A program made the translations under genes and the position numbers. From Nemertoderma westbladi (taxonomy: Eukaryota; Xenacoelomorpha; Nemertodermatida; Nemertodermatidae), in assembly GCA_032718475.1 (NCBI GenBank), contig JAUCBJ010001984.1:1-57500 (forward strand): a DNA stretch of 57,500 nt, read 5' to 3'. This document shows positions 21,701-31,380 of the stretch, one piece after another. The notes below the pieces were generated by a model. That model was not told where the DNA came from and ran no database searches. It saw only the letters and a program-made list of their open reading frames with translations. Numbering within the stretch: position 1 is the first letter of the stretch; the number at the start of each line of letters is the position of its first letter.

Positions 21701-24700
21701 GTACAGGGCATGACCCAGCAGATGAGCTGCAACAGCCAATGGTGGGTCATGTACGCCAGAGTAGATATGGGTGATGGGCCTCATATCTGACTCCATTGCG
21801 ACACCCACCCTGTGGAATGGCAAACCAGGGTGTGGTATTTGCCCCGAGAGCTGACTCGGCAAAAAAGCACCCCCCAACCCCCACTATGGATTACATTAGC
21901 AATGCGGAGGTCCGGCCACTAGAGGCCAGTGGAATTACCGGACACAATCGGCCTCACAGGCGTCAGTTAACTCCTGACCGGCTGCCTGTCTCACCCCCTA
22001 CTGGAGAGAGAGCAGCCAACAATTCTTTGAGTCCCTTTCCTGATGACCTTTCTGGCCCAAACCCTGGGTCACCAGGGAGGCCAGATTGTGATGGGGAGAG
22101 GGATTCTGGAGTTGGAGGCTACTCTCATGTTCCACCCCGACCAACAAAGCCATTGGTGAATCTGAGGCAAGTCACTAGACTAGCCTCAGTAAACACCCTA
22201 ACACTCGGGTCCCCAATGCGACAAGGTGAGCTGACTGCCTTGGCAGATAAGCTTTCTCTTAGCGCAGTGGGTGTTCAAGAGCACCGAATGCAGACTGGAC
22301 AGACTGATGAGGTTCTGATTAAGGACATGGGGGGCGGTTGGCGACTCGCCCTCGCGTCAGCAGATGATAGTGGCAATGGTGGAATTGGTCTATTGATGAA
22401 TCCAACTGCACATGCAGCATTGGACAAAATAGACCAAATCTCTAACCGCATCATCCGTTGCCACTTCTCATGTTCTGGAAGACTGGCTAAGAAGTTTCCT
22501 AAGGTGGTTCTGATTGTGTGCTACTCTCCAACTAGTGTTGCCCCTGTAGAGGAGGTGGAAAATTTCTACCACAATCTACAAGCAGCTACTGATGGAGTGG
22601 ATCCGCATGCATTCTTAACATTCCTGGGAGACTTTAATGCAAGTCTGCATCAATCACCTACATCGCCCTGTGTCTATAGCAATAGTGTTAACCGAAATTC
22701 TGTCCATCTTCAGGATTTTATCTCTGGAAATGGATTGTTATCGGCTGGAACCCAGTTCAAGAAGCGAACTGGAAAGCTATGGACTCATAGTGGACCCAGT
22801 GGTCACAAGTCCCAGATAGACCATATTCTGTTTCGTAGGAAATACAGGAGCTCTATACAAGACTGTAATGCATTTACACTTCGACCCTTCTCCAGTGATC
22901 ACCGCCTTATTGTGGCCAAGGTAAGACTTAGTCTGCGTGCTAGCAGAACAACGAAATCTGCCTTACCGCGGCATGACTGGTCCTCTCTGTTGCAACAGCC
23001 AAGTGTGAGATCCAGCTTCACACTACAGCTGAGCAACAGGTATGAGGCTCTTGCCTCTGAGGCGGCAGATCACTGTGAGGGCTATACTGCCTTTACAGAA
23101 GCAGTTAAGTTAGCAGCTGCAGAAACAGTTCCTGTATACCCTCGAAACAGGAAAAGGGCCCCCTGGACTGACAACAAAATTCAGAAGTGCCGAAATGACC
23201 TTCATAAGGCGCAGAAAGAGTCTCGACTCAAACAGACTACAGCGGCCAAGAATGCAGTTAAGGCTGCATCTAGGTCCCTGAACAGGCATTACTCTGTTAA
23301 TCTACAGGAGCTAATAAACCAACAGGTTGATGCCATCAATGATGCTGACGACAGCAGGCAATCATCCCAGGCATGGAAATCGATCAATCTGCTTACTGGG
23401 CGGAAAAGCCAACCAACCACCAAGTTTAAGGCTGAATCACCAGCCGATCGCCTCAATGGTTGGAAAGCCCACTTTGAAAAGCTCCTCAATAATGACAGGG
23501 TATTGCCTGATAACTTTATAGAAGTAAAAGTGTCTGAGTCTGTACTCCCAGATATTCCCATTGGCGATATCTCCTTTGCAGAAGTGAAGGCTGCTGCAAG
23601 GCACTTAGAAGGATAATTGAAGAATTATCAAAAAAGAAAGACAGGCATCTGGCTGTTATCTTTGTTAACTTCTTCAAGGCTTTTGATTCAGTCTCTCGGT
23701 CACGTATGTTCAGCATACTTTCATTATATGGGATTCCTGATGAAATTATTGCAGCAATCAGATCAGTATACGATGGTTCGACAGCATTTGTGTCTACTGT
23801 TGACGGTGACACAGAACCATTTGAAGTGTTATGGGGCGTCCTCCCTGGAGACACACTTGCAGCATTCTTGTTCATTATTGTGGTTGACTATGTTCTACGC
23901 ATGTCCTTAGATCATCATAATGAAGATGGATGGGGTGATGATAACTCCACCTACTGGCTCCAGAAGTCGAGGAAATCCTGCCAAGTACCTAACTGATCTA
24001 GACTTTGCTGATGACTTAGGAGTACTCTCAGAATCATTAGAGGGAGCCCAACGGCTCCTCAGCTCATTAGAACATGCTGCTTCTAGTGTTGGTCTTTTTA
24101 TTAACTCCAGAAAGACCAAAATTCTGACAGTTAACTTTGAAAGTCCTCAGCAAGTCTCTGATCGGATGAGCATAAGCTCAAAGGATGGTATGCTTGAGCA
24201 TGTGGACGACTTCTGTTACCTGGGATCATGGATCCGGAAGTCAGGTGAGGACCTTCGAATACGTAAGGGAAAGGCATGGGCAGCCTTGAATAGGCTTTCC
24301 AGGATTTGAAAGTCACCGAGAATTAATCGGAAACTTAAGGTCCGATTATTTAGAGCAGCAGTAGTTCCAGTACTCCTCTATGGGAGTCCATGCTGGGCTC
24401 TAACTGCTGAGGACACCAAATCTCTGGATGGCACATTCACAAGAATGCTACGCCGGGTTCATTGTGTCAAGTACAATGCACACATCTCCAACCAGACACT
24501 ATATAACATTGGAGGTGTCTCATTGGTTCCCCCAAGCTTGACACTAGAACAAAATCGCCGTGAGGACCAGCCAGTGCATAATCTTGTACTTTGGCAGCCT
24601 CATGGAGTGAATAAGCATGGTGGACAGCCCATGACTTTCTTGAGACGCATCTGGCGTTAAAGATGCGGATGATCTAGCAAATGTCATGGGTGATAGGGAG

Positions 24701-26458
24701 TTGTGGCGGTGCAATTTTGTTGACAAGCCGGCACAGCATTCTTAAAAATGCAGCTGCTATGCAGCATGCCGATCCTAGTAGTAATCACGACGACCTTACA
24801 ACAAAGACTCCTGGAGATTAAAGCTGGTACTGTACAGTTAAAATATTAATATTAACTAGATATTCGATTACATAAATGAGCGTAAGCGAGTAAGTGAAAT
24901 ATGAAACGAGAGCCTGAAAGTAAAATAGAGGTACTTTATTTACTGCAAATTGTAAATATGTCGTTTTATTTTCAAGTTTCTAAGTTTTATTAATCAGATA
25001 TCGTAACATTATAGTGTTCTTTAAGATGCGTCTCAAGAAAGTCATGGGCTGTCCACCATGCTTATTCACTCCATGAGGCCACCAAAGCAGAAGATTATGC
25101 ACTGGCTGGTCCTCACGGCGAAAGCAATGTCCTGCAAAGCGGAGGCGGCTTTGTTCTTGTGTCAAGCTTGGGGGAACCAATGAGACACCTCCAATGTTAT
25201 ATAGTGTCTGGTTGGAGATGTGTGCATTGTACTTGACACAGAGAAGCCCGGCGTAGCCTTCTTGTGAATGTGCCATCCAGAGATTTGGTATCCTTAGCGG
25301 TTAGAGCTCAGCATGGACTCCCATAGTGGAGTACTGGAACTACTGCTGATCTAAATAATCGCACCTACAGCTGTCTACCTAAAGTCTACAGGCTGCTTAA
25401 CTAGGCCTACTAGATGTAGGCAGCGACAGAATGGGTGAAACCAGTCCGACCTCAATACGACCGGTAACAACCTATGCATCTTTTGCTGTCTGTATGTGAT
25501 GAATGACTTACTGTTGTTAGGCCTACCTCAGCGTGATGGTACAATCATACTGAAAGAATACTGTTACTTTATTTCACGCCGTGATATACAGTACAGCATC
25601 CCATTGCCATCAATGAGTTTACTTTATTTCACGTAAAAAAAACTTCAAATAAAAAAGTTAATTCACATTTCGTGCGCATAAATTTAAATGAACTTACTTG
25701 TTGTTCGTTAGGACCAGACTCTGCAGTGAAGTGCAATCTGATATGCTATTTGGTAGTGTAGAGAGACTGCAATTATTGGCTACAATAATTTTGAGTCGTC
25801 TGAGTTGTGCAATAGATAATGGTAAAGTCTCCAATTCTATATTAGCTGACACGAATAATTCCTCCAACATAATTAAGTGAACAATACTGTCAATAGTTGT
25901 AAGGTTATTATTGGAGAGATTCAAAGTTCGCAGAAACATAAGATTTCCTATTGATTTAGGAATATTACAAATGCGATTGTTTTGAACATCAAGGAATCTC
26001 AAAGAGATGAGATTACCTATGTTGATAGGCAAGTTGGACAAATGGTTGTTTCGTATTGATAAATCCATAAGGTTGACTAAATAGCAGATGTCACTAGGCA
26101 GTGATTGGATGACATTATCGTCTAGAATTAATTCTTCTAAACCTCTGAGGAGACCGATATCAGGTTCAATGTCTTCCAGCTGATTGCCCGAAAGGTTTAG
26201 AACTCGTAGCCGGTAACCATAGAAACCGAGTCGCGACGGCCATTTAGATAGTTTGGAAAAGCTGAGGTCTAAAGAAGATGGCTGTTTTTTATTGACTGTA
26301 TTTGAATACTTAGAAGTAGTTGGTTGTTTGGGTTTGGGGGAGATTACAGGTGCCTTCCGGTAGATTGACCGCTGATGGGTATCCCAACCCGAGTAGCATA
26401 ATTGGTTGATACAATCGGGAGGCATATAGAAGGTCGGGGATGCAGAGAATTTATACAT
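18605..26458 (-). CDS. Leucine-rich repeat protein with C-terminal Cys motif, 4 exons
   Basis: Four minus-strand exons join in phase to a 397-residue protein: 26458-25698, 20753-20632, 19988-19842 and 18768-18605. All junctions have GT-AG ends (donors GTAAGT, GTGAGT, GTGAGT) and phases 2, 1 and 1 match across each intron. Residues about 61-294 hold roughly ten LRRs (for example LRVLNLSGNQLEDI, LRFLDVQNNRICNIPKSIG; the exon 1-2 junction rebuilds NNKLQYLPARIG). A helical part follows (VELSAQTICDYNMPFDSKSI), then a tail with C347, C352-x2-C355 and C387-x4-C392 that could bind zinc. This LRR plus cysteine-tail plan resembles LRRC58-like or plant-RGRL-like animal proteins, usually intracellular; no signal peptide is seen. 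TTTCAG just upstream of the ATG suggests a 5' UTR intron. I do not assign a specific orthologue. Confidence 0.85.
18877..19078. repeat. Perfect 202-bp palindrome in LRR intron 3
   Basis: Bases 18877-18977 are, as far as I can read, the exact reverse complement of 18978-19078, with no spacer; the centre is GTACATATATGTAC. The ends are CAATGCTG and CAGCATTG. It would fold into a 101-bp hairpin in RNA or a cruciform in DNA. It lies inside intron 3 (19841-18769) of the LRR gene. Confidence 0.95.
19117..19153. repeat. 15-bp perfect stem hairpin in LRR intron 3
   Basis: CGTTAAGTAATGTCC at 19117-19131 and its exact reverse complement at 19139-19153, loop 7 nt. The AATGTCC core also occurs near the ends of the 202-bp palindrome 40 bp away. 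Confidence 0.9.
19450..19586. repeat. Imperfect hairpin element in LRR intron 3
   Basis: Left arm ACATACTTGTTGCAAAGTAC...GTGGCTTT is complementary, with a few mismatches, to AAAGCCACTCAGATCATCAC...CACAAGTATGT. This looks like a small MITE or a fold-back repeat. Confidence 0.6.
19654..19671. repeat. Poly-G tract (18 nt) in LRR intron 3
   Basis: Eighteen consecutive G followed by TGGGGG. Confidence 0.9.
19842..19988 (-). CDS. LRR gene exon 3
   Basis: 147 bp between TTATAG and GTGAGT. It encodes TMNEFTNNPEMYINKV and VELSAQTICDYNMPFDSK, ending PRYLF. Both flanking junctions agree in phase (T|GT and G|AT). Confidence 0.82.
20632..20753 (-). CDS. LRR gene exon 2
   Basis: 122 bp between ATTATCAG and GTGAGT. 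It encodes LQYLPARIGFLFQLKRLDVT and NNRLCHLPKSVVKLK, two canonical LRRs whose register continues that of exon 1. The first base completes the split Lys codon AA|G. Confidence 0.88.
21817..23616 (+). pseudogene. LINE endonuclease domain ORF, truncated before RT
   Basis: The first ATG is at 21817; the frame ends at TAA 23614-23616 just after the internal deletion. An N-terminal Pro/Ser-rich extension of about 110 residues precedes an apurinic-like endonuclease: RLASVNTLTLG, VGVQEHRM (catalytic Glu), FLGDFNASL, QIDHILF and FSSDHRLI. The product lacks the reverse transcriptase. Confidence 0.88.
23609..24775 (+). pseudogene. LINE reverse transcriptase remnant
   Basis: RT-derived pieces occur in changing frames: FSILSLYGIPDEIIAAIRSV, then after a frameshift DLDFADDLGVLSESLEG, then, beyond a stop at about 24306-24308, the C-terminal LLYGSPCWALTAEDTKSLDG region. 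No functional RT can be made from this copy. Confidence 0.88.
25013..25363 (-). mobile_element. Short internal LINE fragment in LRR intron 1
   Basis: The minus strand encodes YNAHISNQTLYNIGGVSLVP and LRFAGHCFRREDQPVHNL. It lacks both the 3' tail and the RT core and lies 240 bp from the larger LINE, in opposite orientation. Confidence 0.85.
25698..26458 (-). CDS. LRR gene exon 1 (coding start to donor)
   Basis: ATG at 26458-26456; 253 codons plus two bases, ending AACAACAA before GTAAGT. The unspliced frame hits TAA within the donor, which is why the open frame alone looks truncated. It carries a 60-residue basic/Ser-rich N-terminus and most of the LRRs. Confidence 0.9.
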
Positions 26459-28394
26459 TTTCGCGAGAACCTGAAATTTAATGTAACATTACAGTCTGTA
26501 ATTCTAACAACAAAATATATTTATACGTGAGTTTTAGGTAACGAAAGTGTATGTAATACAGTATTCCCATGGGACACAATGTAGGCCTACATACTGCTAT
26601 GCATTACAGAATTTTACTTTCGGTTTCTTTTATAACGCATTAGATGGTCATTGTAAACACGTGACTGTTAAACGATCATCAACGGAACCAAATAGCTGAA
26701 ACTTGACAATACTATTGAATCTCAATGGGCCTATTTGATCATAATAATAATAGTACTGTATATAAAATTGTCATGACTGAAAATATGAATGCGATCTTCC
26801 TTATTTTTGTAAAACTGTATGCTCACCTTAGATGGGGCCCGCCACGTTTCTTTGTGTTGTGTGTGATTTCTGCCCAGGTGACAGAACATTTTGATGATGA
26901 AATAACTTAATATGTGATGAGCGAGCGAAATGAAACTACCCAATAACATGCAATATATGCATAAAGTTATAGTCTGAATTTGTACTGACTGATGAGAGGT
27001 CTGGGTGAGTAAGTCAACATGGCCCATATTGATTCTGTTATTAACTTTTTTCGTCAAGAATTGATGCATCATTGGTGCTGTGTGTTATTCACAACCATTT
27101 TAGATGGTATCAATTACATACAAATAAATGATGGCATTTAGAACATAGACCTACAAATTGATAATTATACTAAATTAGAGTTGAATAATATCTTTGACGC
27201 TTAACCAACCACACTGTACTTCACACCACACTGTACTTCACACCACACTGTACTTCAACACCCTACCTTTCCTACCGAAATTTGATAATTCGGCGAAACG
27301 AGATATGAAAACTCACTTAGTGGATTGATACAAGTTCAGTCAAGTCTAAAGTTAGTTTATTGAAATGTGTAGGGAATAATTTGCATAGGGGAACCTTGGA
27401 GTACTCCAGACAGCCACTAGAGGGCATACGTAAAAGCGGTACCCTTCACCCATTTCCTTTATCTTGAAGCTGAAACGTAGCGGATATTCCGGGTACCGCA
27501 AGGGAGCGAATTATCTGAAAGTGAAAACGAGTACGCCTGACGCTTCTGAATTCAGAATATTTGAACGCCAATAACTCACTTTCTCGCACCACATGAACAG
27601 CTGAATACGCGTCGCGCAGTACGAGTGAATGTACCTCGTGCTGCGCGAAGGCCCCGTTTAAGTTGTTGGGATTCTATCAAAAGTAATATTAATGATAACA
27701 AATTAAATACTGTGTAATTGTATAGCGTATATTAAAAATCAAAGGCTATGATGTAAGAACCATGATAGATAATATATACAATGCATTATAAGTATACACA
27801 CAGTAAATAAAATATTGAATCTACTATAAATGGAACCGGTATAAAACGTATTGAATATTATTACACATTGAACACATGATAAAGGATATGGGTTGAGTTA
27901 ACCCATGGCCAACCCTCAATGAATCTCTCTTATTGATAGGCGACTGCATTCCTTATAGGTTAGCCAATGCCTGGAATCTGTGTAGTGTTCCAGGGCAGCC
28001 GCCTGATCCCTGGCTCTACGCAGGCCTGCGGTAACCATTCGCGCAGCCATTAGCGACGCTTACGGGGTGGGGTGTAGCTGCATAGGAAACTAATCCAACG
28101 GGATTGTATGTAGTGTTAGCTGCGGACAGATTAATCACAAAGCAAGTAAATAAGGTTTTGTTCGCAACAATTGGCATTGGTTTTGCCATAAATAAATACT
28201 TCTTTATCATTATACAGTAGTATTTTGCACTTAGTTATCCACGAAAAAGATAAAGTTGTTGCATATTGAACTGTCACAACGATGTTTATAATTTTCGTTG
28301 GGCAGAGATTAGTTGAGATTATAATAAGGTATAAATCTGTATGACATACACGAGAAGCTTATGTTGAATAAATTAAAAAAAAAACACTTTTACA
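26459..28394. other. Intergenic between LRR gene and TAF11 exon
   Basis: It contains the presumed promoter/5' UTR of the LRR gene. I also see an 18-bp unit (CACACTGTACTTCACAC) repeated three times at about 27209-27262 and a near-perfect hairpin CGCGCAGTACGAG...CTCGTGCTGCGCG at about 27614-27650. No coding exon was recognised. Confidence 0.45.
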
Positions 28395-28674
28395 TTACTC
28401 AGTCACTTTGTTCTGTCGTTTGAACTGGGGAATTCCACATTTGGTGCTTTTGAGTCTCCGCAGCGCTTCTCTCAGATGTTTTGGTTGTAAGGGTCCCTCC
28501 TCCTTCCATTGGTCCTTGACATCGAGACCTTCCTCCACAATCTCTCCCACGAATACCTTAGCTATCCCGGCCAGCGCTATGACTATGTTCGAGGTAACAG
28601 TTGTCCCTGTGATCTGGTTGAGGAGCCGTCTAAAAGTTGCCTTTGGAAAGGCAGAACGACGGTACATCTCATAT
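28395..28674 (-). CDS. TAF11: TAF11 (TFIID subunit) terminal exon
   Basis: The exon starts after TTTTTCAG (acceptor AG at 28676-28675) and ends at TAA (28397-28395). It encodes the histone-fold domain of TAF11, the TFIID subunit that pairs with TAF13 and contacts [28 protein letters not shown], then [40 protein letters not shown] and [15 protein letters not shown]. Vertebrate TAF11 has the same order, including [13 protein letters not shown] and PPLQPKHMREAVRRLKS. The first exon base completes a split Arg codon, so an upstream exon ending in a phase-2 donor is required. I could not find it between 28690 and the window end on this strand; the upstream exons are either too short or divergent for me to see, or elsewhere. 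Confidence 0.93.
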
Positions 28675-29599
28675 CTGAAAAACATAAAAAACCATCCGTA
28701 TGGTGTATAACTGTTTATTCCCATCGGCTTAATTTTTCAATACAGTAATTATAAAGTTTAGACAAATAAAAACAACAAAAACCAAAGAACGAAATCGCAA
28801 TTACGAAATTAAACCAATAAGATAATTTCAAAAAATCTGGGGCGATCCACGAAGTAAGGTGAGGGGGTGATAGGTGTTAGGACAACGTGGCGGCATATCA
28901 TTCACGTTTTTAAATACTGATAGGGGGGGGGGGGGGGGGGGGGGGGGGGGTACACTACACAGTTAATATATAGCAGGTATATTATAGATATGCGACGAGG
29001 TCCCATTAATCAACTTGTCGATCTGTACGTTATTAATGTGTACGTATATTTGAACGTTAATAATTATGTCAATACTCGAAGAAATGAAACAAAATAAGTA
29101 CACAAGTACAGTAGACCCTATAGTCTGTCATAAGTTTTGAAAACCAATTGCTTAGACTAATTGAAGTTTTTCGCCTAGATGGCGAAATGTCTGGAAGTGA
29201 AAATCTTCTTCCATTTCTTTGTTTATAATCCGTTAAGATTAAACTTCGCGAATATGCTTAGGCTGCGTGTTTGTGATTGCGCCGAACCATCTAAAATTAT
29301 CTAGTCCGCCGCTAGAGGGTAAAATGTGTTCCACTAAATAACTTATCGGCCTGGACGATGACAACTCAGGGTTCGCCATGTTCGGGGTGTATTCTATTGT
29401 GTTCCCTTGTGTTCTGTAAAAAGATAATATCCGCTTTTTCGCAAGACCAGTTTTTGAAACGCTTTTACAGACGAATAAACTGGCCTAACGGATGCATGCG
29501 GTGGTTAAGAAACCTAATCACGCATCATCCCACCTCATGCGGTCAGCCGCTAGCTGCAAAGATAATCAACAAACCCTGTTGAATCAATCAGGGGTCGTG
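28675..29599. other. Presumed TAF11 intron/upstream, with 28-nt poly-G
   Basis: No exon recognised. A run of 28 G stands at 28923-28950. The rest is AT-rich and featureless to me. Confidence 0.5.
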
Positions 29600-29875
29600 T
29601 AGATAGACGTGGATTACGTGGCAACAAGAATGGTTTTCGTAAAGGTAGAGAGGCAATTTGGCGCAAATTCTGGAACTCAAGAGGAACACTGATTGGAGTA
29701 ACTACCTATAATGAAGGAAGGGCAATAATTGGCTGTCATTTTTGTAGATTTATCCAGAGCATTTGGTTCTGTGTCAAGACCACGCATGTTTAACATACTT
29801 CAAAAAATTCAGAATGATCAGATCACCGATCAATTTTTTACGGATGCAAGCCATTCGGCTTCGCTTTAGAATGCT
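29600..29875 (+). mobile_element. Decayed LINE reverse transcriptase fragment
   Basis: The plus strand encodes GNKNGFRKGR, matching GNQNGFRKGR of the intact LINE, then after a frameshift FVDLSRAFGSVSRPRMFNIL, matching FVDFFKAFDSVSRSRMFTIL. The catalytic Asp of the first motif is kept, but the frame is broken. It is more diverged than the other copies, so it is an older or related family. Confidence 0.75.
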
Positions 29876-31380
29876 TCATTTTAAGAGATGTGTAATTTAC
29901 AGAAACACACTGCCCCAAATTTAATCGGGGTGGACTGGCCATCCAGATTCGGACGGGGTGGAGAAACATCCTTAATCTGATAGCATTTGAAAGACGTGGA
30001 ACTAGTGATGTGAGTTTTCCGGAAATATTTTTGAACAAGGAAATTTCCGGAAAAGCGTGTAGCGATTCATCTGAGAGGCAGCGTGCTGCCAAAACAATAA
30101 TAATTATATTTATACGTCGTGGTGTCTGTATAATACAATATGAATTAGACCCCGTCACCAAGAGAACAAACACAAAGTCAAAGAGACAAACAATAATGAG
30201 AAACAATAGCACGTCCCGATTATATATATCATCTATACTACACTAAACCTACATGTACTCTACTCTTACTATGTTATATGCCAATTAATTAGTGAGTCCA
30301 AAGACTCAATTTACAATTTAATAGGTACCAATAATCTGCTAAATATATAAATGGTTTACTATCAGATTCGTTAAGCGATTAGAATAACAAAATAATCCTC
30401 ATTAAAATAATAAAATATAGTCATAGACACAAAATATCGCGTTATCTATTCTACTATAATTAATAAATTCCGGTAAACGGCGAAATAGTCGGTGTCGAAT
30501 AAAGTGTCAAAAGCTAAAGTAGTCGGTTGGTTATTAATTACGTTAAGAAAATATTAAAACATAATGTGTGATATACTTTCGGACACTAACATTAGCTAAA
30601 ATAGAATGCACAAACAATACGTTTAATCATATTATAACAACGATCAGGATCCGAAGAAATACACAACTGCAGCAACATAATATTTAATGAAATTGGTAAA
30701 ACATGAGGATGAAATACGATAAAATATCAGATCAATATTTTATATGACGACAATGAGGTTAAAACAAATATAGTTTATTTTTCAGATAAAAATTTTGATA
30801 GCAAATTTAAAAAATCAAAAATCCGTGAACCATCGGCAGTTCAGCACAGTTCTACACGTGGTGACGTCACGGTATTGTAAATGAAAATAAACATGAAAAA
30901 AAGTCGAAAATGTTTATAGAAATTAGAAGACCAATATTTAATGATACTAAAATAACATGACAACAAAACAACAATAAAAATACTTAAATTATTATAAGGA
31001 ATGTGATACTATAAAAATTAATAAAATATAACAAACTGCAATAATTTAAAACAGTTTTGTTTAAATTTTAAAATATATATAAGTTAAATTCCATTAGCCA
31101 ATTTGAAAGCGAATAATATTTCATAAAAATAGACTAGACAATGTGTTTACCGCTGTTACCTGCAGTAAATTAATTGTTATTATATATTTATTAGTGAATT
31201 GTGTTACAAAACAGAATTATTGGAAGTTCAATTAAACAGGTTAAGGACGAAAATTAGAAGAAATTATTATAGTCAGTCCGATATATAATTCAAATATAAA
31301 CTATATATATATATAATTCAGATAGTCTCAGATAATCAAGTTATATAATATTATTTTTTGATATCAGAGAATGTAAGGGG
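29876..31380. other. AT-rich intergenic, 3' flank of CUT-homeobox gene
   Basis: No exon seen. A palindromic CRE-like site GTGACGTCAC lies at about 30861-30870. The remainder is A/T-rich with no repeat I can define. Confidence 0.5.

Larger units (their letters stand above)
21400..24775 (+). mobile_element. Nearly full-length but broken LINE in LRR intron 1
   Basis: This copy keeps the 5' region missing from the copy at 49873. A leader of about 400 bp precedes the endonuclease frame; the first ATG in that frame is at 21817 and the frame runs to 23616. The 5' limit (about 21400) is approximate. Relative to the intact copy it lacks 334 bp (the equivalent of 51334-51667) at about 23600/23601, which removes the start of the reverse transcriptase and shifts the frame. 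A TGG-to-TGA change at about 24306-24308, a 27-bp deletion near 24557 and another small deletion near 24651 add further damage. The 3' end is GCCGATCCTAGTAGTA. It lies antisense to the LRR gene. Confidence 0.92.

Noticed and set aside
28016-28210. 64-codon minus ORF downstream of TAF11
   Set aside because: No recognisable domain or splice support.
29838-30212. 124-codon minus frame with a hydrophobic start
   Set aside because: Overlaps the decayed LINE fragment in antisense and has no family resemblance.
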